Source: Marinoscillum luteum
Lineage (GTDB): Bacteria; Bacteroidota; Bacteroidia; Cytophagales; Cyclobacteriaceae
Direction: 5' to 3'
Length of the DNA stretch: 64,000 bases
Assembly: GCF_044005705.1 (NCBI RefSeq)
Contig: NZ_JBIPKE010000018.1
Span: forward strand, 248,001 to 312,000
Part shown: positions 34,714-42,695 of the stretch, in pieces
Position numbering within the stretch: position 1 is the first letter of the stretch
Layout: every line of letters begins with the position of its first letter
Translations under genes and position numbers: made by a program
Notes under the pieces: generated by a model
Told to the model about the DNA's origin: nothing
Database searches by the model: none
What the model saw: only the letters and a program-made list of their open reading frames with translations

Positions 34714-36642
34714 CTAAGACTTCCTGGATTGTTCCAGGGCTCGCTCCACATAGTCGCGGTATGTTTCCTGATACTCCGAAAGAAATTGCTTCATCTCTGT
34801 TTTGCTTTCAGGGTCGCTAATATAGTCAGACACCTTGAAAGGGGGCAAAATGAGGCAGGAGAAGCAATTGTTTCGGGCACGCTTCTCAAAATTGGCCATG
34901 GCCACAGGCACGATCCAGGGTTCTTTTTTCATGGAAAGTGCCAGGTTGAAGGCCCCCGATTTGAATGGTCCGGGGGATTCTTCAGTGCTGTAGGAGTTTC
35001 CTTCCGGGCTAATGATGAGGTTGCCGCCTTTGGCAAGGTGCGCACCGGCTTCATTGTAAAACATTTGGCGTACCTGCTTCTTGAGTTTTTTAGGTTTCGT
35101 TCCCGAATCTTCAGTGAACACATCTATGTGCCCCAGGCGTTGGTAGTATTCCTGATGTGCAAACTCTTTGCTCAGTCCCACCCGCACGATGCGCAAGCCC
35201 GGATCACCATATTTTTTCATCAGCACCATGCTGCTGATAAAATGAGAGTCCAGAGTGATTTGAAACTGGTTGGGCAGGGTGTTGTACGTATGGTTTCGGA
35301 GGTGATTGTATATGAAGATATTACCGGATTTTTCTGGCAGGTTTTCCTGGCCCTTGATGATGTGCTCCTGATGATCGAAGATCTTCATATAGGCGGCCGC
35401 ACTGATTTTTCTGACCTGCTCTGCAGGCAAGTCCTTAGGGGCACCCACCACGCTGTTGTACACATTCACCAGGCCTTTGTAAAACTGTTGTTCTTTTCGG
35501 ATTCCTTCCAGAATGTCCAGTGAAGAGAGTGCTACAGTCTTCTCCAGTGAAGTACCGTGTTCTTTGAGACGCTCCAGGGTGTCAATGGCATCGGTCACTG
35601 TGAGCTTATTGTCCAGCAGGTGAGGTATTTTGTGCAATGGAGAAGTAAGCGTGAGCCTGGCGCTGTTTTGGTCGATCAGGTTGCTGATGGCCACCACTTC
35701 ATGGTTGAGTCGAGAGGCAATGATCCTGGCTCGGATGGCTTGTAGCTGGTGGCTGATCAGCCAGAGGAGTCGCTTGAAGTACTGTGGTGAGAAAGTAGGG
35801 TTGAGCTTGATGATCCTGTCCATGCTGGTCTGAGGCACAAAATAGACCAGGGTATCCTGGACGGCATGCGCATTGATGATGTTGGCTTTGAACACGGATG
35901 AGGCCCAGCTGAGTACAAACCCAGGAGTGGTGATTTGTGTGAAACTTACATTTGCCTGATTTTCGCTGTGGTAGCTAAAACGGACTTTGCCCATCCCGAG
36001 AATAAACAGGCCATCAGATTTTTTATCCTGGGTGTAGATGATTTCATTGGCTGCATACATCCGGCGCTCTACATTTTGGGAGAGAAACTCTAGCGGGACT
36101 TCATCAAAGGCCTCGAAAAACGCAGATTTTCTTAGGAATTTGACCAGGTCTTCTTCCGGAGAAGGCGCCGTGATGGTGAACCCATTGGAGCTTTCGGGAA
36201 GTGAGGGCAGCACAGATGGGGCTTTTGCATTGAGAATTTTTACCGCGATTTTAATGAGGTCTCTGGCCCTTCCGCAAATGTCTCTGAGAAAGGCAGTGCC
36301 CAGTTCAGGGTTGGCTTCCAGAATCTCGCGGAGCTCCTCGTGGTTCCATTTGATAAAGGTGGCCGAAAGCGAATCCACTTTCACAGTGGTGGCATATCTG
36401 CCGGGCGAATTGAACCCACTCCACCCAATGGGAGTCAACCTGGTGTCACTTTCACCAACTTCTATTTCTCCACCTGAGTCATCCATGGACAGAAAAAACC
36501 TTACGCGACCCGATTTCATCAGATAGAAATCATTCGCTTTGGCAAATTGCTGAGTCAGGATTTCACCGTTTTTTAAACGGATTTCCATACCCTTGTCCAA
36601 TAAAGAGGGGTCAATTACGGAGTTAATATTCAAAGTCTTCAC
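34714..36642 (-). CDS. Fusion of two cyclic-nucleotide-binding-like domains and a lysophospholipid-acyltransferase-like domain (642 aa)
   Basis: Two CNB/CAP_ED-type beta-roll domains (about residues 10-135 and 170-295) are followed by a helical linker and a PlsC/LPLAT-like domain (about 410-620). The acyltransferase part keeps the substrate-binding SPEGNSYS segment (545-552) related to the EGTRS motif. The HX4D catalytic motif is not intact: the aligned region IYNHLRNHTYN has Thr where Asp is expected. The CNB domains lack an obvious complete R-x-A phosphate-binding cassette, so ligand binding is unproven. No signal or transmembrane helix. It could be a regulated acyltransferase, a divergent enzyme, or a lipid-binding protein. 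It likely shares a transcript with the SGNH hydrolase. Confidence 0.82.
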   Translation of the reverse strand: MKTLNINSVIDPSLLDKGMEIRLKNGEILTQQFAKANDFYLMKSGRVRFFLSMDDSGGEIEVGESDTRLTPIGWSGFNSPGRYATTVKVDSLSATFIKWNHEELREILEANPELGTAFLRDICGRARDLIKIAVKILNAKAPSVLPSLPESSNGFTITAPSPEEDLVKFLRKSAFFEAFDEVPLEFLSQNVERRMYAANEIIYTQDKKSDGLFILGMGKVRFSYHSENQANVSFTQITTPGFVLSWASSVFKANIINAHAVQDTLVYFVPQTSMDRIIKLNPTFSPQYFKRLLWLISHQLQAIRARIIASRLNHEVVAISNLIDQNSARLTLTSPLHKIPHLLDNKLTVTDAIDTLERLKEHGTSLEKTVALSSLDILEGIRKEQQFYKGLVNVYNSVVGAPKDLPAEQVRKISAAAYMKIFDHQEHIIKGQENLPEKSGNIFIYNHLRNHTYNTLPNQFQITLDSHFISSMVLMKKYGDPGLRIVRVGLSKEFAHQEYYQRLGHIDVFTEDSGTKPKKLKKQVRQMFYNEAGAHLAKGGNLIISPEGNSYSTEESPGPFKSGAFNLALSMKKEPWIVPVAMANFEKRARNNCFSCLILPPFKVSDYISDPESKTEMKQFLSEYQETYRDYVERALEQSRKS

Positions 36643-37363
36643 TTATTGAAATATTTTTAATTTATTCAACCAAAAGCAAAATATTATTTAATAAAAATAG
36701 ATAATTGTTGGGAATAATAAAAATATAGTGTGGTTTTGATGGAGTTGTGAGACTTGAATTTTTGGTGCTGAAAGTGTACGTTGTTTCATTCTTATTGTGA
36801 AAATGAGTGGTGGGTGCCCTTATCTCAGGGCGTATAGTAGGGGGTATGTATGCAAAAAAACCAATGGGCACGGGTGAATGCGCAAATGGCTAATGCCGGA
36901 TCAAACGGAATTCTAGTGGGGAGATTTTATTAAAGATGGATAGTGATCCGTAATCTGGCATCTCATTTGACTCAATCCAACTGATTGGCTGCTTAGCCTT
37001 CATTTTCTTTGCTTGCCCAAAGAAAACGAAGCAAAAGAAAAGGCACCAACGCAAAAAATCATTTTGACTCATCGTTTATTGACTTTTTTAAAGACCTTCT
37101 GAAGTCAAAATGATTCACACTTGCCTTGGATGCCCCACCCGCCTTTGTGTCCTTACTTTTCTGGATCTACAGTGGAATAGTTATTTTTTTGCAAAAAATA
37201 ACTATGTAGTGATGCCCCACACAAATATCGCTTGATCCATAGTGCCATCAGAAAACTTGATAGAGCTGATATGACAAAGCATGCTCAGAACAGCGCATGC
37301 CAATACACTGACTGAGAATTCTCAGCAGGAGATCATTTCGGAAATGTTGTTTGGTGTGAAGTA
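36643..37363. other. 721-bp gene-free stretch with inverted repeats
   Basis: No convincing gene. The first 80 bp are AT-rich and probably hold the promoter of the 36642 gene (TTTG-N17-TATTTCAA on the minus strand). Between 37003 and 37115 are nested inverted repeats described separately. The short ORFs here (36662-36871, 36890-37072, minus) look like by-products of AT-rich and repeat sequence. Confidence 0.6.
37003..37115. repeat. Cluster of inverted repeats, possible dispersed intergenic element
   Basis: Stem 1: TTTTCTTTG (37003-37011) with CAAAGAAAA (37018-37026), loop CTTGCC. A rival partner for the same left arm, AAGCAAAAGAAAA, starts at 37029. Stem 2: 13-bp AATCATTTTGACT (37057-37069) with its complement at 37103-37115, 33-nt loop. 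The arrangement resembles REP-like intergenic elements; copy number in the genome cannot be judged from one window. Confidence 0.45.
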
Positions 37364-37837
37364 TTATAGCGTATCCCGGTAGTTCACAGGACTACATTGT
37401 GCAAATTTCACGTCCTTGCTCATCGGGAACTTCGCACTGTTGATAAACTCATTCAGGAGTTGATCAAACTCTGCCTGTCTTTCTACACTGAGTTCACCTT
37501 CCTCAAATTGATAGATGAAATATTCGATGGAGCCATCGGCGGCAAAATAGATTCTGTTGAAGCAGCGGGTCTGTCCACCCCATCTGAAATCGTTGCTATT
37601 CAAATAGGTGCTTAGGTCACGAATCATCGCGTAGTATGCCTGAATGTACTCGGTTTGCTGCTCAGAAAACACCGCCAGGTTGGGATCACTGTGTATGCCA
37701 CTCTTGTAGGTACTGTCCAGCTCTGCTACGTTGATACCCTGGTTTTTGGCTTCCTCAAAGGAGATGGCCATTTGCCCGAAGGACTGGATAGAAAGCAGAC
37801 TGAGAATAATGATTGGAATGTACCTGAATATTTTCAT
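37364..37837 (-). CDS. Hypothetical secreted protein (157 aa)
   Basis: A signal peptide (residues 1-21, ending QSFGQ) precedes an acidic mature domain with YSSNDF-like mixed sequence, a GGQTRCFNRIYFAADGSIEYFIYQF segment that looks like beta strands, and two Cys (in RCFNR and FAQCSP) that could form a disulfide. No family recognised. It stands alone after a 700-bp gap, and 62 bp separate it from the SDR gene upstream on the same strand. Confidence 0.75.
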   Translation of the reverse strand: MKIFRYIPIIILSLLSIQSFGQMAISFEEAKNQGINVAELDSTYKSGIHSDPNLAVFSEQQTEYIQAYYAMIRDLSTYLNSNDFRWGGQTRCFNRIYFAADGSIEYFIYQFEEGELSVERQAEFDQLLNEFINSAKFPMSKDVKFAQCSPVNYRDTL

Positions 37838-37899
37838 GGTTGGCTTTGATTAAAACGGGGCAAAAGTAGGACAAAACCAAGAGAACGAAAAGGTGAACC

Positions 37900-38685
37900 T
37901 CAATGAATGAACTTGTAACCTGTTTGGGAGAGCATTTTTTCGGATGAAACCTCTTTGTAGGGTTTGGCTTCCTCTGTGAAGTCCGGAATTTCGACGCCCA
38001 GGTCTTTTGCCGCCAGGGTATAAAACTCGGCTCTGGTCTGGCGATGGGGGGAGCAAGCGTTGAATGTTTGATTCCAGTGATGGTCTCGGATGATGGTTTG
38101 GATAATGCCTATACAGTCGTCTAAATGGATCATGTTGACCGGGTTATGAGCGCCACCAAGCTGCTTTTTGCCTGCCAGAAATCTACCGGGGTGCCGCCCT
38201 GGGCCATAGAGCCCACCAAACCTGAGAATGGTACTTTGGAGGTTGGGGACTTCTGTGAAGAGGTGCTCCATCTGCAGTAGCGAGATACCAGCCCTGCTCA
38301 GGCTATTTGCCGTGGCATCCTCCTCCGTGACCACCCGATTGAGATCAGGATAGACCGCCGTAGAGCTCACAAAGATCACTTTGGAAACCCTGGAAACAAG
38401 CATGTTTTCTCTTACGGATAAAAGTTGCTTTAGGTGAAAGGACGGGTCTTCGTTTCTATTTCTGGGTGGGAGATTGATAATGATAAGGTCACTTTCGAAA
38501 AAATCTTTCGGTCCCTGATACGTGGGGTTAAGATCTATCAGATACGGATGGATACCTGCGGTGTGCAAAAGAGATATTTTTTCAGGATGTGTGGTACTGC
38601 CTTTGACCAGATGTCCCGCTTTTATGAGGGCTTTGGCCAGCGGGAGGCCTAACCAGCCACATCCCAGGATCGAGATTTTCTCCAT
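37900..38685 (-). CDS. NAD(P)-binding SDR/epimerase family protein, YeeZ-like (261 aa)
   Basis: A Rossmann N-terminus MEKISILGCGWLGLPLAKAL (GxGxxG variant), then VIFVSSTAVYPDL with the Ser/Tyr region, and LRFGGLYGPGRHPG as in atypical extended SDRs of the YeeZ type. The open frame begins at 38721, but the ATG at 38685 places the nucleotide-binding strand at the usual position and lies 4 nt after a perfect -7 box. The substrate is unknown; the YeeZ group is mostly uncharacterised. Confidence 0.85.
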   Translation of the reverse strand: MEKISILGCGWLGLPLAKALIKAGHLVKGSTTHPEKISLLHTAGIHPYLIDLNPTYQGPKDFFESDLIIINLPPRNRNEDPSFHLKQLLSVRENMLVSRVSKVIFVSSTAVYPDLNRVVTEEDATANSLSRAGISLLQMEHLFTEVPNLQSTILRFGGLYGPGRHPGRFLAGKKQLGGAHNPVNMIHLDDCIGIIQTIIRDHHWNQTFNACSPHRQTRAEFYTLAAKDLGVEIPDFTEEAKPYKEVSSEKMLSQTGYKFIH

Positions 38686-38689
38686 AGCG

Positions 38690-38722
38690 CAAAGGTAAGG
38701 CTGAATAGTGGGGCGTATCAAA
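38690..38722 (-). promoter_or_regulatory. Candidate leaderless promoter of the SDR gene
   Basis: TTTG (38722-38719), 21 bp, TACCTTTG (38697-38690), ending 4 nt before the ATG at 38685. Confidence 0.45.
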
Positions 38723-38792
38723 AAAACTCGGCGAGTAAGAATTGGTTGAATTTGATATCTTTATTGGCTGAAGATTCTAAACTCATTTTTTT

Positions 38793-39308
38793 ATGAAACA
38801 CCGCTTGATACTACTACTCTGCCTTTCCTGCTTTTTTTTGATGACCAGAGCACAGGAAAGGGACGAGAATATTGTGACGATCATTGATGACCTCACTATC
38901 CAGTGGGACAATTCTGCAGAGAAACTTAGAACTTATGAGGGCTTGATGGACTATTGCCGTACCAAGGCATATAGGGATAACACCATCTTGCTCTTAAAGC
39001 AAATTCATCATTATGACAGTGCCCTTTACAGGATTGTACAGAGTAAATTTCAGACGAGCGAGGATCCTGAGGCCAAGGCCACCTTGGATGACATCAGTAC
39101 GCTGGAGACGGATTATACCACAGGCGCTTTTCTGATGTTTCTGAGACAGGAGTGCACCTCTTTGAATGATAATGAACGCAACAAGACCATGGATGATTAT
39201 AAGAAGGTGTCCAAGGAACTGGAGAAGGAAATGAAAAAGTATGTGGAAGCGATCACCAAACAAATAGACGTGGTGGACGAACATATTCATCACTTAAAAG
39301 GCCTTTGA
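38793..39308 (+). CDS. Hypothetical secreted helical protein (171 aa)
   Basis: A signal peptide (residues 1-20, ending MTRAQ) and a mature part predicted almost entirely helical, rich in Asp, Lys and Glu, with a C-terminal coiled-coil-like segment (YKKVSKELEKEMKKYVEAITKQ is the start of it). No cysteines of note apart from two isolated ones. No family recognised. Its stop is one base from the stop of the convergent lipoprotein gene. Confidence 0.75.
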   Translation: MKHRLILLLCLSCFFLMTRAQERDENIVTIIDDLTIQWDNSAEKLRTYEGLMDYCRTKAYRDNTILLLKQIHHYDSALYRIVQSKFQTSEDPEAKATLDDISTLETDYTTGAFLMFLRQECTSLNDNERNKTMDDYKKVSKELEKEMKKYVEAITKQIDVVDEHIHHLKGL

Positions 39309-39309
39309 G

Positions 39310-40668
39310 TTACTCATAATACGCACCAAAGAGAATCATCATTTCATCGGTGCTTCTCAGCCCAAAGGCCAGATCTCGGTCTTCCCAGTTGTTATAGGTG
39401 GCCTCCAGCATGAGGCCCTCACCGGCTTTGAGGCCGAGGGGTGGATCCAATTGCAGAATAGGTGGGTGCTCCCAGTCATTGGAGAAGTAGACAAGCTCAC
39501 CGTGGCGTTCTCCCCCTGAGATGAACACTTTGAAGGAGGTGTTGTGCTCATGCGCGTGAGACCAAAGTTGAAAAATATGCCGATCCTTATCAAAGGTGTA
39601 GGTTTTTTGAATGGTGGTTACTTTTCCGGCAGGTAGATAGAAGTTGTCATTATTGAGGTTGAGAATTTGAGCAATATGCGTGACCTCACTGGCAGAGGTG
39701 GTATAGATATTGGCATATACTTCCCCCTCCATGGTCTCGTCTGTGCGGTTGGCATAGTGACTGTTCATGTCAAACCCTGAGTTTGCAGGTACTTTAAGAG
39801 CCACTCCCTCCGGGTAGTTGTATCGTACTTTGGGCACCTGGGTACCAGCTACAAACTGATGAAACTGCATGTGATACAACGTAGTAAACACATAGTTGCC
39901 GGAGGCATCATAGACATCTCTGATCAGGTTTTCATTGGGCAGGAGCGAGGGAGCAAACGTCTCGGGGAAGTTGTAAAGGATAAAATGGTGGCTTCCTGAC
40001 TTCATAGTGATTTCAAAGCCGGAGATGTAGAGTGGCTCGGTATTATTGAGTGGCTGGTACTTGAAAAGCTCACGTTCGCTGTTTGGACGCACCTCAAAAG
40101 GAGTAATATGAAATTGATATCCTTGCTCGGGTAACGGAAGCGGCTGAAAGGCTACACGCTCAAACCGGCTGGTGTCTTTAAGTACCTCCCTGTCTATCAC
40201 GTCACCCTTCTGCGGTGCACCTGCCGAGATCCATTGCCGGATGAATTCAATTTGCCCATTGGTCAGTGGATCCCCACCCAGAGGCATCTGTGAGCCATAG
40301 CCTGGGTGATCTGCGTAAAAGTGCTCCTGATCCGGAGCGTTTATTTTTTCCCAAAGGAAACTTTCGTAAAGACTTTCCAGTCCCTTATCGCCTACGAGCA
40401 TCAGGCCATCCTCTAGTGCCGCGGTGTTTTTAGGAGGGCGATTGATGAGCTGAGCGTAGGATACATCGGCAGTGAGGATCAGATCGGATTGTCGTGCAAA
40501 GGAAGATCCTGATACGTGGCAGCTGATACAGGTTTGGTCCCATATTTCCCCTTGAATGATCTCATAGCTGGAAGCATACGCTTTCAATGGATCCTCGGGC
40601 TTGTTTTCTTTTTCGCTACAACTGGCCAGTAGGAGGATAAGGAGTGTGAGGTATGCTTGAGCGCGCAT
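39310..40668 (-). CDS. Lipoprotein with a cytochrome-c-like haem motif and a copper-monooxygenase-like domain (452 aa)
   Basis: A lipoprotein signal with LLASC (Cys 17) leads to a cytochrome-c-like region (about 35-155). It contains the covalent haem motif CISCH and a later Met/Gly segment (GYGSQMPLGG, candidate sixth ligand). The rest (about 165-452) resembles the PHM/DBH type II ascorbate-dependent monooxygenase C-terminal fold, with candidate copper ligands SHHFILY, MQFHQF, NSHYAN and WSHAHEHN. Similar c-type cytochrome plus PHM-like proteins occur in Bacteroidota and Planctomycetes as uncharacterised redox proteins. Envelope location and electron transfer are likely; the substrate is unknown. 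Confidence 0.8.
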   Translation of the reverse strand: MRAQAYLTLLILLLASCSEKENKPEDPLKAYASSYEIIQGEIWDQTCISCHVSGSSFARQSDLILTADVSYAQLINRPPKNTAALEDGLMLVGDKGLESLYESFLWEKINAPDQEHFYADHPGYGSQMPLGGDPLTNGQIEFIRQWISAGAPQKGDVIDREVLKDTSRFERVAFQPLPLPEQGYQFHITPFEVRPNSERELFKYQPLNNTEPLYISGFEITMKSGSHHFILYNFPETFAPSLLPNENLIRDVYDASGNYVFTTLYHMQFHQFVAGTQVPKVRYNYPEGVALKVPANSGFDMNSHYANRTDETMEGEVYANIYTTSASEVTHIAQILNLNNDNFYLPAGKVTTIQKTYTFDKDRHIFQLWSHAHEHNTSFKVFISGGERHGELVYFSNDWEHPPILQLDPPLGLKAGEGLMLEATYNNWEDRDLAFGLRSTDEMMILFGAYYE

Positions 40669-40729
40669 CGTTTTTGGGGTTACGTGGACTTAATTTAAGC
40701 AATTTACCTCTAAGGATGCAGCAGAAGGA

Positions 40730-41218
40730 CTATTGGTTGTACGATTCGCTTAGTTTCCTTACGATCTGACTTACGGCGGGACAAACCAGGGTGTTTTTGA
40801 AGGTGAGGTCTGTGATCTGATACATGCGTTTTCTGTCGGTATGGGGGTATTCACGGCAGGCCTTTGGACGGTTTTCGTAGACAATGCATTTATTGTCGGC
40901 ACCCAGAAACGGACAGGGTGAGGATTTGAGGACATAATCCTTTTCTTCGTCCAGGTAAAGATATGTATCGATGAAAACCGGTACTTTCATTTTTACTGTG
41001 CGGGCGAGTCGCTCTATGTCTGCCATCTGAAAGATGGGCGAGGTGGTTTTGCAGCAGTTGGCACATTCGAGGCAATCTATCTCTTCGAAGGCTTCTTCGT
41101 GAAGGGTGTGAAATTGATTGTCCAGATTTTTAGGTTTAAGCCTTTTCAGGGTCTTCAGAAAAGCTTTATTGGCTTTTTGTTGGTCACGTGCCTGCTTCAG
41201 TGCTTCTTCATAGATCAT
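40730..41218 (-). CDS. YkgJ-family cysteine cluster protein (162 aa)
   Basis: The Zn/Fe-S-binding cysteine pattern CLECANCC...CPFLGADNKCIVYENRPKACREYP is the UPF0153/CxxCxxCC signature. A hydrophilic helical N-terminus precedes it. The frame extends to 41233, where it would overlap the HD gene by 7 nt; the ATG at 41218 (MIYEEALK) gives 8 nt of separation and is preferred, though the longer start is possible. Part of a three-gene minus-strand cluster with the HD and DinB proteins. Function unknown. Confidence 0.85.
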   Translation of the reverse strand: MIYEEALKQARDQQKANKAFLKTLKRLKPKNLDNQFHTLHEEAFEEIDCLECANCCKTTSPIFQMADIERLARTVKMKVPVFIDTYLYLDEEKDYVLKSSPCPFLGADNKCIVYENRPKACREYPHTDRKRMYQITDLTFKNTLVCPAVSQIVRKLSESYNQ

Positions 41219-41226
41219 GGTCAAAA

Positions 41227-41865
41227 TTACCACTTAATCATTGGAAATGGCCTCAGGGGATGTCTGATGGCATGATTAAGGGCTTTGGATGAGATCATAC
41301 GGGTGAAATTTTCCCTGGGGAAAGTGCGCTCAGTTTCTGAGATAATGCTTTCGGGGATATTGTACCGGATAAATCCGCTGGTCAGGTCTATCAGATCAGC
41401 TTTTCTAAAAGCCTCAGCTTCTATGTTTCCCTTGATGGGCCACAGTTTGTGATGGTTTTTGATGAAAAACGCTACCTCATCTGGCAGGTAATCAAAGTCG
41501 CTGTTTTTTAGGTAATCTCTGGCCAACTGCTCGGACCCTGGCAGGTAGTCCATACCATTAGATATCCATATATCCAGATCGTGAAATGCCGCGGCGATCG
41601 CCAGTTTTTTATTTTCCCGCATCAGCAGGAGGGTGGTGGCATAGGTGTACACTCTTTGTGCGTGATTGTGGTAGGCATGGTAGTCTGGTCCCAGTGCGTC
41701 CCGATATTTGTGGAGTATTTGCCCGATCAGTTTCAGAAAGAGATTATTTAGAAGATTTGAGCAAATAGATCTGACCCAGATGATAGATGTCGTGCTGAAT
41801 GATGCCGCATAGTAGCTTTTCAAAGGTGATGGTGTGGTTTGGGACGGTCTTGCCCAGGAGTTCAT
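41227..41865 (-). CDS. HD-domain phosphohydrolase-like protein; start uncertain
   Basis: HD-superfamily metal motifs are clear: HAYHNHAQRVY, the HD pair in AAAFHDLDIW, and FIKNHHK. The domain would normally start shortly before KYRDALG (about residue 54 of the open frame). The only ATG-type start in the frame, at 41865, would overlap the dinB-like gene by 122 nt and add about 40 atypical residues. No ATG, GTG or TTG lies nearer. Either a rare codon (CTG near 41740) is used, or the gene suffered a small indel at its 5' end, or the long overlap is real. Residues after about 45 are confidently coding. Confidence 0.72.
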   Translation of the reverse strand: MNSWARPSQTTPSPLKSYYAASFSTTSIIWVRSICSNLLNNLFLKLIGQILHKYRDALGPDYHAYHNHAQRVYTYATTLLLMRENKKLAIAAAFHDLDIWISNGMDYLPGSEQLARDYLKNSDFDYLPDEVAFFIKNHHKLWPIKGNIEAEAFRKADLIDLTSGFIRYNIPESIISETERTFPRENFTRMISSKALNHAIRHPLRPFPMIKW

Positions 41866-42199
41866 CTGTATGCTCCGAGAGCAGGGCGTTCAGCCTTTTT
41901 TGTGTGGATTTAAACTTCGAATAAAGTTCGGTTTTATCAGCTGCTTCGAATTGCCGGGACTCCCAGTCATTCTCTCCACCCACCTCTATCTTGAGGTCTA
42001 CCCCGGTTAGTTTTCCAATCACATATTCCCTCCAGGCAATCATATGAGAGATGATCTGGCCGATCGAATGTCCGGTACCCAGGTGTTTGCTGAGGAGCTC
42101 GGGTTCTATTTCCTGGAGGTAGGTCGAAATAGAGTTGCCAAACCATGGTTCCCCATCATATACTTCATTTAGCTGATCGATGATTTCCCTTAAGTTCAT
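41744..42199 (-). CDS. DinB-family (putative metalloenzyme) protein (151 aa)
   Basis: A four-helix DinB/YfiT-like bundle with the three expected metal-ligand histidines: the one in GHSIGQIISHMIAWRE and the pair in HDIYHLGQIYLL near the C-terminus. Bacterial members act in thiol transfer, DNA-damage response or unknown reactions; the specific role is not predictable. First gene of the small cluster running into the HD and YkgJ genes. Confidence 0.85.
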   Translation of the reverse strand: MNLREIIDQLNEVYDGEPWFGNSISTYLQEIEPELLSKHLGTGHSIGQIISHMIAWREYVIGKLTGVDLKIEVGGENDWESRQFEAADKTELYSKFKSTQKRLNALLSEHTDELLGKTVPNHTITFEKLLCGIIQHDIYHLGQIYLLKSSK

Positions 42200-42695
42200 G
42201 AGTTGAATTTAAGAAATATTTCTGATTAGCAGCTTTTTGTAGAACAATCCGCTGCGCTATCAGGCCAGGGCGTCTGCTACTTGTGAGAAGTCTTTTCAGT
42301 TCATACCAGGCACCTGAGAATTTCCGGAATTCGAAGAGAAGCGAATGAGATTGGTGTTGGTCGGGTGTGAGCATATGCACCCGGTATTTCGTGAGCATTC
42401 AATTCCCTTTTTTTCTATGAGACCATGCGTTTTAGTAGTTATAAGGGACCACGTGAAATGCGCTGAATTTGGCTTTTTTTCGCAACCGATTTCAACCATA
42501 TAAAGCTATCCCTATTGAAAATATGCTAATTTTTTCAAGAAATTAACACAATCGATTGCGTTTATTGAATATTACTACTACTTTCATTGTATGATTTGCC
42601 GATTTGCAGATTAAAGGGGATTTGAAGTGACTTCTTTTTGAAGGTGCTTTTTGACCTGATGAAAATGTGAAACCTAACAAAATGATGTATGTATT
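42200..42695. other. 496-bp intergenic region upstream of susC
   Basis: It holds the divergent upstream regions of the DinB-like gene and of the polysaccharide locus. The susC-proximal half contains the palindromic operator at 42545-42562 and possible promoter elements (ATTG-N20-TACTTTCA using the operator's right arm as -33). The 42200-42500 part shows only short unconvincing ORFs and no repeat I can name. Confidence 0.5.
42545..42562. promoter_or_regulatory. PUL operator site A (upstream of susC)
   Basis: Core CAATCGATTG (42549-42558) is a perfect 10-bp palindrome, extended as AAC-n-core-n-GTT to 18 bp with one mismatched pair. The same core recurs before the GH10 and GH2 genes. A CG-centred palindrome is typical of LacI-family operators. 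Confidence 0.6.

Noticed and set aside
36890..37072. 60-aa ORF on the minus strand in the empty 36.6-37.4 kb region
   Set aside because: Its Phe/Lys-rich middle is simply the translation of the inverted repeats; no start context or family.
42165..42499. Two overlapping short minus-strand ORFs upstream of susC
   Set aside because: No start context, domain or coding-like composition; one overlaps the dinB-like gene start.
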